From assembly GCF_030169785.1 (NCBI RefSeq), contig NZ_CP125854.1, positions 1,426,001-1,490,000 on the forward strand: a DNA stretch of 64,000 bases. Direction: 5' to 3'. Shown in pieces: positions 52,394 to 61,019 of the stretch; the first letter of the stretch is position 1, and every line of letters begins with the position of its first letter. Made by a program: the position numbers and the translations under genes. Below the pieces are notes generated by a model that was not told the origin of the DNA, ran no database searches, and was given only the letters and a program-made list of their open reading frames with translations. The DNA is from Bdellovibrio sp. 22V (GTDB lineage Bacteria > Bdellovibrionota > Bdellovibrionia > Bdellovibrionales > Bdellovibrionaceae).

Positions 52394-54654
52394 CGAAACC
52401 CCCACAGCGATGACAAAATGATGGCGATAGAGCTGAGAGGCATTAAAATCGCCGCCATCATCGGATTGATAAAGCCAGCCAAAGCGAGCACGCCGCCGAC
52501 ACTGTTATAAACTAAAGACAAAGCAAGATTGCGATACAGAACGTGGCGAGTTCTTTCCGCCAATGAAAGCAAATCGCGCAGTGGTGAAAGGCCTCCGCGG
52601 GTGAAGTAAATATCCGCGCTTTGCAGGCTGAGGTCGACGCTGCCTTTCACGGCGATTCCCACATCAGCCGCCTGCAATGACAAAGAATCGTTCGCGCCGT
52701 CACCGATCATGCAAGTGTCAGAATACTGTTTAAGAAGGGCCCGCTTGTCTTCAGGGAATAACTCGCCGTAAGAGTTTTCTTTAGCGATGTCACAGCTTGC
52801 CGCCATTCGTGCAACGCGGGATTTTTTATCGCCAGACAGGAGAAAACACTGCAGACCCCGCGCTTGCAGGCTTTGCACAACGGTCTTGGAATCAGAACGA
52901 AGACGGTCCGTGAAATAAAGCCGGCACACGCTTTCAGAATCACGGATAAGTTCGATGCCGTTTTCACTTTCGTGAAGGCTTTCGGAAAGGGTGCGCACCT
53001 CGTACACGTGACCATTGATTCTGCCTCGGACGCCGCGCCCTAAAGTTTCTTCGTGCTCTTCGACTTTAAAGTCCGGCGACGTTAAGTTCCACGCTTTGCG
53101 AAGGGCGAAAGCGACAGGGTGGTAAGACAAAGTTTCTAAACTTAAGATGATTCTTTTTGTTTCCTCGGAAAGAACCGCCGGTTCCGTATAGGAAAGGTCT
53201 AAAGCCCCCTCTGTCAAAGTTCCGGTTTTGTCGAAGAAAACATTTTTAATTTTTAGAATGCGCTCGAGGCTGCCGGCGTCTTTTAAAAGAATTCCCTTTT
53301 TTTGCGCCTTCTTTAAAGCCATCCCAAAAGTTAGAGGAGAGCCGAACGCCAAAGCACACGGGCACGCCAGAACAATCAGGGCTAGTGCCCTGTTAAAGGC
53401 TTCGTTGAAATCGACGTTCATGTAAATCAGAAAGAAAATCAGCGCGACGGAAAAAACTGTAAAAATAAGCTTTTGTGCAAGACGATCGGTCAACGCGACA
53501 AAGTCATTCTTTTTAAGCGCATTTTCATCGAGATCTTTCAATAACAAACCGAGGCGGCTGAAAGTAAACGGTTTTTGCACACGCAATTCGACTTCCTGAT
53601 CTAAAAGTTTGGTGCCTGCAAAAAGAGTCATGCCTTTGGAAAAGGTTTTTGGCAGCGATTCGCCGCTGAATAAAGACATGTCAATCAAAGCCGAAGACGA
53701 AAGAAGCTCTCCGTCCACGGGTAAAGTTTGACTGCGGCGAACGAGTAAAGTTTGACCCGCCTCGATTTTGGACCACGGAAGCACTTTTTTGCGACCTTCA
53801 ATCGAAACGGTATACTCTTCCGACTTAAAGAAAGATTTGATCGCTGAAGGTGACAGATAGTTTTGTTGAACTCGTTTTAAAAGATAACGGGCTGAGAGGA
53901 TTAAGAATAAGAAGCTCGCAGTGCTATCGTAATAAATTGCGCCATCGCCGCGAATCAGATTGTAAGTCGAAAGCACAAAACCGGAAAGCATCGCCACGGC
54001 AATCGGTAAGTCGACGTTAATGACTTTATACTTAAGAGAATTTAGTGCGCCTCTGTAAAAGGGGATCGCACTATAAAATAAAATAGGCAAAAACAGAATG
54101 AAGCTGATCCAGTTAAATAGGACGGCACTAAGACCCGTAAGTCCTGCATAAACAGGCACCACGAAAAGCATGATGTTGCCCGCACAAAAACCTGCAACAG
54201 CGATGCGTTTTAAGAACTCGCGGTTTTCATTTTTATAGCGGTCACTGAAATGATCTTGTGGGGACAGCAAAGTCGGCTGGTAACCCAGCTCGCGAATACT
54301 GAAAGCCACTTGCGCCAAAGAGGCCCCCTCGCGAAGTTTCACCGCCGCTGTGGATTGGGCGTAGTTTACGCGAGCAGTAAGAACGTCTTCGCAAAATTGC
54401 GGAAGCTTTTCCAAGAGGTGCACGCAGGAAGAGCAATGCATGCCTTCGGCGTAAAAAAGAAAATCGAAATCTTTTTTCTCGTGACGATAGGGTGCTTGAA
54501 ATTCCGCAGTGTCTAAGTGAGAGAAAGGGTTGTCATCCGTTTTTGCGAAAGCGTGGACATGCGAATCCAGCAATTCACAAGCGCGACAACAGTAAGCTTG
54601 CTCGCCGCTTGTGATCGTTCCGCAGTACTGACAGCTCATGGAGCTTGCTTGCAT
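52390..54654 (-). CDS. ccoI: CcoI/FixI, copper-translocating P1B-type ATPase
   Basis: 754 residues: an N-terminal Cys-rich segment (CQYCG, YCCRACELL), one HMA domain with GMHCSSCVHLLEKLP, eight membrane helices with the CPC motif ALIVLACPCALAFG, phosphorylation site DKTGTLTEG, and hinge MIGDGANDSLSLQAADVGIAV. Exports copper for cbb3 assembly. First gene of the cco operon, 158 bases after fnr; start supported by GGGAGAG. Confidence 0.97.
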   Translation of the reverse strand: MQASSMSCQYCGTITSGEQAYCCRACELLDSHVHAFAKTDDNPFSHLDTAEFQAPYRHEKKDFDFLFYAEGMHCSSCVHLLEKLPQFCEDVLTARVNYAQSTAAVKLREGASLAQVAFSIRELGYQPTLLSPQDHFSDRYKNENREFLKRIAVAGFCAGNIMLFVVPVYAGLTGLSAVLFNWISFILFLPILFYSAIPFYRGALNSLKYKVINVDLPIAVAMLSGFVLSTYNLIRGDGAIYYDSTASFLFLILSARYLLKRVQQNYLSPSAIKSFFKSEEYTVSIEGRKKVLPWSKIEAGQTLLVRRSQTLPVDGELLSSSALIDMSLFSGESLPKTFSKGMTLFAGTKLLDQEVELRVQKPFTFSRLGLLLKDLDENALKKNDFVALTDRLAQKLIFTVFSVALIFFLIYMNVDFNEAFNRALALIVLACPCALAFGSPLTFGMALKKAQKKGILLKDAGSLERILKIKNVFFDKTGTLTEGALDLSYTEPAVLSEETKRIILSLETLSYHPVAFALRKAWNLTSPDFKVEEHEETLGRGVRGRINGHVYEVRTLSESLHESENGIELIRDSESVCRLYFTDRLRSDSKTVVQSLQARGLQCFLLSGDKKSRVARMAASCDIAKENSYGELFPEDKRALLKQYSDTCMIGDGANDSLSLQAADVGIAVKGSVDLSLQSADIYFTRGGLSPLRDLLSLAERTRHVLYRNLALSLVYNSVGGVLALAGFINPMMAAILMPLSSIAIILSSLWGFR

Positions 54655-54720
54655 AGACTCTCCCTTTCGGGATTACTATGCGGTCATTCGTGGTTCGAAC
54701 AATATGATGGCGGTCATACA

Positions 54721-54762
54721 ACCCCGGCTTATGAGGCCCATTTATATAAATTAAGCCGGGGA
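54721..54762. repeat. 9-bp GC-rich inverted repeat in the ccoI leader
   Basis: CCCCGGCTT at the left and AAGCCGGGG at the right pair exactly across about 22 bases that include an AT palindrome TTTATATAAA. It lies between fnr and ccoI. On the minus strand it is not followed by a T-run, so it may be a processing hairpin or attenuator. Confidence 0.6.
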
Positions 54763-54777
54763 GGTGGAGTGGATGCG

Positions 54778-54794
54778 CGCAACAAATTGTTGCG
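54778..54794 (-). promoter_or_regulatory. Palindrome upstream of ccoI, possible operator
   Basis: CGCAACA-AAT-TGTTGCG, a perfect 7-bp inverted repeat, 19 bases past the fnr stop. Geometry fits a dimeric regulator but the sequence is not the classical FNR box (TTGAT-N4-ATCAA). Confidence 0.4.
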
Positions 54795-54812
54795 AGAAAA
54801 TTCAATAGTGGA

Positions 54813-55508
54813 CTATCTCAAATCGGCGCGTTCGCGAAGTTTCTCTTTGGAAAGAATGCGAATGGACCGGCCATCTGTCTGGTCGATCAAGCCGTCTTTT
54901 TCAAATTGCGCCAAAGTGCGGATCACGGTCTCTGGCGTTGTTCCTGCCCATTGGGCGATTTCACGGCGAGTCCAGTTCTCGTGCGAGAAGTGATCTTGAA
55001 GAAACAAAAGAGCTTCGGCAATTCTTTCGGAAGCGCCTTTATCCATTTGTCCCATCCACTTTTCTTCGGCTAAGCGAAGATCTTTGGAGATATGCGAAAG
55101 CAATCGCATCGCTAAATCAGGATGGGTTTTAAAAAGCGCCATAATTTCAGTTTTAGGAATAAAACAAAGTTCGCAGTCTTCGACGGCAACGGCGGAGGCA
55201 TGATAGGGTTCCATCGCAAAAAGCGAGCGATAGCCTAAAGCGCCTCCCGGTCCGACCAAACGAAGCGTGTGCGCAGCTCCCGTGCTTGAAGTGACTTCCA
55301 ATTTTACAAGTCCCGATTGAATGGTGAAAATTCCGAGAGGGTCATTTCCTGAATAGAAAATTATTTGGCCCGCTTTAAAGCGGCAGGTCACTTTGGCTTT
55401 TTCAACAACGGAAAGAACGTCGGGAGAAGCACAAATCAGACTATCAAAACGCATTCCGCAGGTTTGACAGGAGTTTCCGGGTAGAGGGTCGCACTTTTTG
55501 TTTGTCAT
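54813..55508 (-). CDS. fnr: FNR-type CRP-family regulator
   Basis: 231 residues. N-terminal cysteines Cys6, Cys14, Cys17 and Cys26 (CDPLPGNSCQTCG ... LICA) and a central one in EDCELCFIPK match the oxygen-labile 4Fe-4S ligands of FNR. Middle: cyclic-nucleotide-like barrel (RFKAGQIIFYSGNDPLGIF). C-terminal HTH: TRREIAQWAGTTPETVIRTLAQFEKDGLI with the FNR-type Glu and Arg recognition residues. Directly upstream of the cbb3 operon, which FNR-type proteins commonly control. Confidence 0.93.
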   Translation of the reverse strand: MTNKKCDPLPGNSCQTCGMRFDSLICASPDVLSVVEKAKVTCRFKAGQIIFYSGNDPLGIFTIQSGLVKLEVTSSTGAAHTLRLVGPGGALGYRSLFAMEPYHASAVAVEDCELCFIPKTEIMALFKTHPDLAMRLLSHISKDLRLAEEKWMGQMDKGASERIAEALLFLQDHFSHENWTRREIAQWAGTTPETVIRTLAQFEKDGLIDQTDGRSIRILSKEKLRERADLR

Positions 55509-55553
55509 CGAGAGCTATCTTAACAAAAAAACGTTGTTTCGTCATAAAAGAGT

Positions 55554-56537
55554 TTAGGAAAGAGCCAGGTGCAACAATTCGCTGTCTTCGCGACCTTGGT
55601 AGCGGGACGTATTGAGACGGTAAGCCACTAAAAGTGCCTCTGGAGGCAGTTTCCACGGTTCCAGGACTTTTGCGAAAAGGCCCAGAAATTCCTGTTCACT
55701 ATCATAGGAAAGGGCGCTGGCCATGCCCAGACCTTCCCGGCGTTTGTAAAATCCCAGAAGAATGGCTTTCAATGTTTTGAGTAGATGCAGGGGCACTGAG
55801 TTCATGTCGGACATGAGATAATCAAACTCGCCGGAAAAAGACGGATCTTGTGCCAGCATTTTTTGGATTTCCGCCATCTCTAAGACTTGGGCGATTTTCT
55901 GACTGAAGCGAATCTGGGCGCGAGCTTTTTCAGGCTCCGCAAAAAAGTGATCGGCATGAATAAGATCATGCACAATAAATCCCAAAACATCGCGGCCCGC
56001 TTCGACAAGATTTTCCATTTGCTCTTTTGCAAGCAACATACTGAGGCAGCGCTCGCCCTGTGTCTGCATTCTGAGAACGTCTGCCGGTGTCGGTACGTAC
56101 GTGAGCAGGCGCAAAGGATACCGTCCTGAATTCCACGCCGTCAGAGACTTTGCGACGGAAAGGGGAATAGAGCGCCAACTCATGCTGCAAAAGTGTTCCA
56201 CGAATGGCTTTTCCGAATCCAAGCGAGACAGAGACTTTGCCATTCGTAAATTGTCAGGAAGCCGCTCCCGCAAAACTTGCAAAACATCTTTGGCAGAAAT
56301 GTTTTTGCCGGCGGTCACAGTGTCGAGAGTTTCATTATGAGGTCCGCCTAAAAAATCCTGAGGGCGGCGCAGGAAGCTGAAGACAAGGATATAGATAGTT
56401 GCGATTTCGACGTCAGAAATTTCTTTTTTACGCCATAGATTCACAAACTCTGTCAGGCATTCAAAAGCCAGTGAACTTTGGTTTTTTAGAAATGAATCGT
56501 CAAGCAGACGATGTCGAAAGCGGCCAGCACGTAACAT
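55554..56537 (-). CDS. Protein of unknown function with HDxxHxxHF motif
   Basis: 327 residues from the first ATG (a TTG ten codons earlier extends the frame). Helical, no signal peptide, so probably cytoplasmic. A striking block near residue 200, FIVHDLIHADHFFAEP, could be a metal site (His-Asp, three His), and HxxxHxxHF recalls diiron or COQ4-like proteins, but I recognise no family. Diverges from the secreted nuclease gene. Confidence 0.75.
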   Translation of the reverse strand: MLRAGRFRHRLLDDSFLKNQSSLAFECLTEFVNLWRKKEISDVEIATIYILVFSFLRRPQDFLGGPHNETLDTVTAGKNISAKDVLQVLRERLPDNLRMAKSLSRLDSEKPFVEHFCSMSWRSIPLSVAKSLTAWNSGRYPLRLLTYVPTPADVLRMQTQGERCLSMLLAKEQMENLVEAGRDVLGFIVHDLIHADHFFAEPEKARAQIRFSQKIAQVLEMAEIQKMLAQDPSFSGEFDYLMSDMNSVPLHLLKTLKAILLGFYKRREGLGMASALSYDSEQEFLGLFAKVLEPWKLPPEALLVAYRLNTSRYQGREDSELLHLALS

Positions 56538-56654
56538 AATCTTTGTTTTATGAAATTTATTAACCAAAGTCTAACAAATAACTCGTTGCCATCAGCAGCA
56601 AGGCCGAATCTAATTGAAGAGGACAACAACTCTCTAAACGGATTTGGAGAATTC

Positions 56655-57497
56655 ATGAAGAACGCACTTCTTGTGATACTGTTGCTGGCAGCTTCGTCTT
56701 TCAACGCTTCTGCGATGGAGACCAAAGGCAATCCTCGCTTTGACGAATTTTATACCGTCAAAGAAAAATCCGTCTCTTTCAGCGATCATGTGTCCTTAAA
56801 TCCTCTCGATACCGCGCAAAAATGGTGGAGTGAAAGCGATGAATTTGCTGAGCTTCGCGCGACGGTTTTTAATCTTTTAGATTTCGAGCATCACGCAGAA
56901 AAATACGGTGACGTGAATGAACCCTACAATCGCCAAAAACATTTTGGTGGTTGGATTAATGATCGCCGCGACGACACCTGCTTAAATACGCGCGGTAAAG
57001 TTCTTGTGCGCGATTCCAGTGTCGACGTGACGATGAATACCAACGGCTGTTCGGTGCGTGCGGGACGTTGGGACGATCCTTATAGCGGTCGCGAGTACAC
57101 GCAGGCCGCGGATATTCAAATTGACCACTATGTGGCTTTGAAAAATGCCTATATCAGCGGAGCTTACAAGTGGGATCGCGCGAAGCGCTGTCTTTATGCG
57201 AACTACTTGGGAAATAATTTTCATCTTCTTGCGGTTTACGGGAAAGAAAACAACTCGAAGAGTGATAAAACGCCGGAAGGCTGGATGCCAAGCAACAAAA
57301 GTTATCACTGCCAGTACTTGGCGCAATGGCTGAAAGTAAAAATGATTTGGTCTTTGGGGCTTACGCCGCCGGAAAAAGACGCCGTGGTCGAATTGGTTCA
57401 GCAAAATCACTGTGACCTTTCACAAATGAAGTACTCCGCGCAAGAATTGGACGAGCAAAGACGTTTTATTGCTGACAACAAAGACCTCTGCCAGTAA
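56655..57497 (+). CDS. Secreted DUF1524/GmrSD-type HNH nuclease
   Basis: 280 residues with signal peptide (MKNALLVILLLAASSFNASA). The nuclease core shows ADIQIDHYVALKNAYISGAYKW, then LYANYLGNNFHLLAVYGKENNSKSDKTPEGWMPSN and CQYLAQWLKVKMIWSL, all hallmark blocks of secreted DUF1524 nucleases that cut DNA. In a predator it could degrade prey DNA (inference). GGAG lies before the chosen ATG; the longer frame lacks a signal peptide. Followed nine bases on by an ADP-ribosylglycohydrolase gene. Confidence 0.92.
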   Translation: MKNALLVILLLAASSFNASAMETKGNPRFDEFYTVKEKSVSFSDHVSLNPLDTAQKWWSESDEFAELRATVFNLLDFEHHAEKYGDVNEPYNRQKHFGGWINDRRDDTCLNTRGKVLVRDSSVDVTMNTNGCSVRAGRWDDPYSGREYTQAADIQIDHYVALKNAYISGAYKWDRAKRCLYANYLGNNFHLLAVYGKENNSKSDKTPEGWMPSNKSYHCQYLAQWLKVKMIWSLGLTPPEKDAVVELVQQNHCDLSQMKYSAQELDEQRRFIADNKDLCQ

Positions 57498-57506
57498 TCC
57501 AGAGGA

Positions 57507-58457
57507 ATGATCTTCGCACACGATAAAGTTTTAGGAATGTTGTTGGGGCTGCATGCCGGGGACTCTCTCGGGGCTCCATGGGAGTTTCTTCCTCCTTCGC
57601 CGGTTTGGAATAAACACACGGAAATTGTCGGCGGCGGAAAATTCAAATGGAAGGTCGGGGAAGCGACGGATGACACGGATCTTATGCTGTGTGTTTTGCG
57701 CGCAATTGAAAATCCGCACCTTCTTTCTTTCGACGTACTCAAAAAAGAAATGCTGAAATGGTACGACAGTCATCCTCCTGACATCGGCACCACCACGATT
57801 CGAGGTTTGCGCAATCTGAAGGCGGGCTTGCCGCTAAAAAGCTGCGGTTATGTCGATAATAAGTTTCAGGGCAACGGGTCGATTATGCGGGTTGCTCCAT
57901 TGAGCCTTCTTGCTGAAGATGCCAATGGCACTTACCAAGGCTCGCAGATTTTAACTTTAGATGAAGTGATCGAAACGCAAACGAAGATGACTCATGGTCA
58001 TTCTTTGTGTGTGGAAAGCGATCGTGTTTTTATCGCGGCCTTGCGCGCAGCTCTTCGCGGTGGCACGAAGTCGGGCATTTATCATGCCGCCATCAAAGAA
58101 GCGGGCCGCGTGTCTGAGACGATTTTAAAACGCTTGCAGCAAGTTATTACCTTGCCTTGGGAGCAACTGCCAACCTCGGGTTTTTGCGTCGATACTTTGT
58201 GCGCGGGAATGTGGGCGCTTTTACGGCATGATAATTTTGAAAGCGCGCTGGTGGCGGTCGTGAATAGGGGCGATGATTCGGACTCGTGTGGCGCTGTGGC
58301 TGGGGCTCTTTGTGGCGCCTACTATGGTCTCTCCGCGATCCCGCAGCGTTGGCTGAAGGTGCTCGAGTTTCATGATGAGATTGTTGAAATATTAAGGAAT
58401 AAAAATCTTTTAGATGACAGTCTGGATGATCTCAATCCCGCTGGGACAGAGGTCTAG
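57507..58457 (+). CDS. ADP-ribosylglycohydrolase family protein
   Basis: 316 residues. Mg2+-binding aspartates are visible: LGLHAGDSLGAPWEF, ATDDTDLML, GNGSIMRVAPLSLL, and NRGDDSDSCGAVAGALCGAYYG. The family removes ADP-ribose from proteins or nucleic acids. No signal peptide. Nine bases after the nuclease gene. Whether the target is its own ADP-ribosylated proteins or prey signals is unknown. Confidence 0.93.
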   Translation: MIFAHDKVLGMLLGLHAGDSLGAPWEFLPPSPVWNKHTEIVGGGKFKWKVGEATDDTDLMLCVLRAIENPHLLSFDVLKKEMLKWYDSHPPDIGTTTIRGLRNLKAGLPLKSCGYVDNKFQGNGSIMRVAPLSLLAEDANGTYQGSQILTLDEVIETQTKMTHGHSLCVESDRVFIAALRAALRGGTKSGIYHAAIKEAGRVSETILKRLQQVITLPWEQLPTSGFCVDTLCAGMWALLRHDNFESALVAVVNRGDDSDSCGAVAGALCGAYYGLSAIPQRWLKVLEFHDEIVEILRNKNLLDDSLDDLNPAGTEV

Positions 58458-58498
58458 AAGAAGTAAACTAATTCGCTTGTGCCTCCGATAAGAGGAAC

Positions 58499-59230
58499 AT
58501 GAGAATTCTTATTTATCTTTCAATCTTTATGATCAGCCAGTTCTCATACGGACAGCAGAAGTGCGGTTCGTCCGAGAGCTCTTTAAAAAACATCGAAAAA
58601 CTTTGCGGTGAATTGAATAAGAAAAATGAATCGCATTGCCAAAGCAACGTCAAAGCGCAGAAGCAAAATCTTCCGGCGGTTTCATACGGTTTGCTGGGGG
58701 CTTCAGGTAAAATGAAGTCGTTGTTCCAGCAGCTGGAATCTTTGCAAAAAGATTTTTTGGCGGATTCTTCCGGTTGTCCTGGCGGCTGTTCTAAGGTGTC
58801 AGCGCCTGTCGTGGAGATTCAAACGAAGCCTACAGGAACCATTCCGGATCCGCAGTGTCCTGCGGCTTATTCAGAAATGAAACTCAGCGGGGCGGAGCTG
58901 GCCAAGTTCGCCGTCTTGCAAGCAGGACCGACGTTCAAGAAAAGTTTTCGCTTGAATGGCGATGCGAAAGAGTGTCAAGAGCAAGCCACGAAATTTGCGC
59001 AAGAGACTTTGATGGGCGACAACGATCTGGGAGAATTCCTTGAAGAAAAAAAATGTCAAAGCCCGTGTTCTTATTCGTCAGTGATTCGTCTTAAAACAAA
59101 GACCGACGTGAAATCAGGTTGTGGCGTGGAGCTTGAGCTGGCCGTGCTTTGCGGGCCTCCGAAGAAAGAGCGCGAATGGGTGACTCACGCGTCTTTGACG
59201 AAAACTTTCCGTTGCGAGGTGGCGAAATGA
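58499..59230 (+). CDS. Cys-rich secreted protein of unknown function
   Basis: 243 residues with signal peptide (MRILIYLSIFMISQFSYG). At least a dozen cysteines (for example GCPGGCSK-like SSGCPGGCSKV, CQSPCSY, VLCGPP, FRCEVAK). Likely disulfide-rich. No family recognised. Its stop overlaps the next start. Confidence 0.78.
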   Translation: MRILIYLSIFMISQFSYGQQKCGSSESSLKNIEKLCGELNKKNESHCQSNVKAQKQNLPAVSYGLLGASGKMKSLFQQLESLQKDFLADSSGCPGGCSKVSAPVVEIQTKPTGTIPDPQCPAAYSEMKLSGAELAKFAVLQAGPTFKKSFRLNGDAKECQEQATKFAQETLMGDNDLGEFLEEKKCQSPCSYSSVIRLKTKTDVKSGCGVELELAVLCGPPKKEREWVTHASLTKTFRCEVAK

Positions 59231-59520
59231 TCAAAACATTTTTGCTGATAACTCTTTTCAGTCTTCCGACTCTGGCTGACACTTGCTTGGACTCAGATAA
59301 GGGCCTGCTGCCAGAGCAAGCCGGCAAGGTTGTCTATTCTCTTGGTGGAGAAAACTGCTTGGGAGAAGCGTGTTACTCGCAAATGGTGAAAGAATTTGAT
59401 CGCTGTTTGGATTCACAGCGCGTGTTGGAATTTGCCTGTGAAAACGGCACGGTGCTTGAGAAAGAAATCACTTGCTCAGGGGAGCAAACATGTCGCAAAG
59501 GAACTTGCGTCAAAAAATAA
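59227..59520 (+). CDS. Small secreted Cys-rich protein
   Basis: 97 residues with signal peptide (MIKTFLLITLFSLPTLA). The mature pattern CLDSDKG, then GRxx-like EFDRCLDSQRVLEFACENGTVLEKEITC and CRKGTCVKK follows the CxDSD...DxC...LxExxC...C...GxC pattern seen in small repeats of archaeal and bacterial surface proteins. Start overlaps the previous stop (ATGA), so the two are co-translated. Confidence 0.78.
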   Translation: MIKTFLLITLFSLPTLADTCLDSDKGLLPEQAGKVVYSLGGENCLGEACYSQMVKEFDRCLDSQRVLEFACENGTVLEKEITCSGEQTCRKGTCVKK

Positions 59521-59538
59521 ACCGTTTAGTATGTTGTT

Positions 59539-60828
59539 ATGACATACACAACGATAGAGCTTCTCGGCACGATTTTCTTTGGTCTCGCAGTCATGCATAC
59601 ATTCATGGTGGGGCGTATTCTTCAATGGTCCCATCATTTTCCTAAAGATTCATTGTGGAGCAATATTCTTCATCTTCTTGGAGAGATTGAAGCGGTCTTT
59701 GCCATTTGGGCTTCCATATTCATGGTGGTCTTTATCGCTTTGAACGGTTGGACGGCCGCCATTCAATATCAAACTTCTTTGAACTTTGTAGAGCCGTTCT
59801 TTATTTTTGCCATCATGGTGGTATGTTCCACTCGGCCCATTCTGGCAGCCGCTCGTCAAGGAATCATGACGGTGAGCACGGGTTTGCAAAAAGTTTTTAG
59901 AACTCCGCCGGTTTTAACGGATCTTTTTGTTGTTTTGATTATTGGCCCCTTGAGTGGAAGTTTCATCACGGAACCGGCGGCTATGACGGTGACGGCTTTC
60001 ATGCTGAACTCGATGCTACATAAAGAAACGAGCAAATTAATCTATGCATTGATTGCGGTGTTGTTTGTGAATGTTTCTATTGGAGGAGCCCTTACGCCTT
60101 TCGCCGCTCCGCCAATTCTAATGGTCGCCAGCAAATGGAATTGGGATTTTACTTTTATCATAACGAACTTTGGCTGGAAGAGCGCCCTGGCCGTGTTTGT
60201 GAATACATCCTTGCTGCTTGCGATTTTCCGTCGCGAATTAAAAGAAAGCTGCATTACTTTGAAGGATGTTGAAAAACGTCTGGCTGGCGGCCAAGCGCAA
60301 ATTCCTGTCGGTGTCACAGTGGTGCACTTGCTTTTCCTTGCGGGCATCGTGGTGACGGGACACTACCAAAATGCCTTTCTTGGAATTTTCTTGCTCTTTT
60401 TGGGCGTGGCTTCCGTGACGCAAAGATATCAGGATTCATTGCGCTTGAAAGAAAGTCTTTTGGTTTCCATGTTTCTTGGCGGGATCATTCAGTTTGGTGC
60501 GTTTCAAAAATGGTGGCTGGCGCCTCTCTTGGCGGGTATGAGTGATCTTCTCTTGTTTAAAGGAGCCGTGGGTTTAACTGCGATTACTGATAACGCCGCG
60601 CTGACTTATCTAGGTTCCCAAGTCGAAAGCCTGTCAGACTCGAGCAAATACGCTCTGGTGGCGGGAGCAATTGCCGGTGGCGGTTTGACGATCATCGCCA
60701 ATGCGCCCAATGCAGCAGGTTATTCGATTCTGAGTCATAAATTCTCCGGAGGAATTAAGCCCTTGAATCTATTGATTGCTGCTCTGGTACCGACGGCGGT
60801 CGCAATTTTCTTCTTGTGGGTGTTCTAA
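59539..60828 (+). CDS. Putative Na+/H+ antiporter (PF07399-like)
   Basis: 429 residues with about eleven spans. Opening VMHTFMVGRILQWSHHFPKDSLWSNILHLLGEIEAVFAIWA and the helix SFITEPAAMTVTAFML (conserved Glu-Pro-Ala) are typical of the putative Na+/H+ antiporter family. C-terminal IIANAPNAAGYSIL is also conserved. 18 bases after the previous gene; likely the end of that operon. Confidence 0.88.
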   Translation: MTYTTIELLGTIFFGLAVMHTFMVGRILQWSHHFPKDSLWSNILHLLGEIEAVFAIWASIFMVVFIALNGWTAAIQYQTSLNFVEPFFIFAIMVVCSTRPILAAARQGIMTVSTGLQKVFRTPPVLTDLFVVLIIGPLSGSFITEPAAMTVTAFMLNSMLHKETSKLIYALIAVLFVNVSIGGALTPFAAPPILMVASKWNWDFTFIITNFGWKSALAVFVNTSLLLAIFRRELKESCITLKDVEKRLAGGQAQIPVGVTVVHLLFLAGIVVTGHYQNAFLGIFLLFLGVASVTQRYQDSLRLKESLLVSMFLGGIIQFGAFQKWWLAPLLAGMSDLLLFKGAVGLTAITDNAALTYLGSQVESLSDSSKYALVAGAIAGGGLTIIANAPNAAGYSILSHKFSGGIKPLNLLIAALVPTAVAIFFLWVF

Positions 60829-60840
60829 GGTCTCTTGAAA

Positions 60841-60896
60841 AGGTACGGCCTTACTTTTGGTTGCGCAGGCGCACAACCAAAAGTAAGGCCGTACCT
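60841..60896. repeat. Perfect 23-bp inverted repeat
   Basis: Arms 60841-60863 and 60874-60896 are exact complements (left begins AGGTACGGCC, right ends GGCCGTACCT) with a ten-base loop CGCAGGCGCA. It lies 12 bases after the antiporter stop and is followed by AATAAATT. Long enough to act as a strong hairpin at an mRNA 3' end. Outer bases GGTACS resemble the palindromes at 1445 and 4855. Confidence 0.9.
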
Positions 60897-60965
60897 AATA
60901 AATTATGGACAAGCCCCCTTTTTTTCAGTTACGCTTTATCTATCTCACGGGGAGAGGAGGACATC

Positions 60966-61019
60966 ATGATGAAATTTTCTTTTGTATCAATGATGGATCT
61001 TCTTCTTCTGCAAAAATAA
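60966..61019 (+). CDS. 17-codon ORF with a strong ribosome site, possible leader peptide
   Basis: GAGGAGG five bases before ATG ATG opens MMKFSFVSMMDLLLLQK then TAA. Immediately after is AAAGATC with GATCTTT, a terminator-like hairpin ending in five T (about 61016-61055). It sits 86 bases before the ABC transporter start. Could be an attenuation leader or an isolated micro-peptide. Coding unproven. Confidence 0.4.
   Translation: MMKFSFVSMMDLLLLQK

Noticed and set aside
60816-61019. 67-codon frame through the 23-bp hairpin
   Set aside because: Crosses a perfect hairpin and has no ribosome site at its start; only its last 17 codons, which have GAGGAGG, are kept as a candidate.
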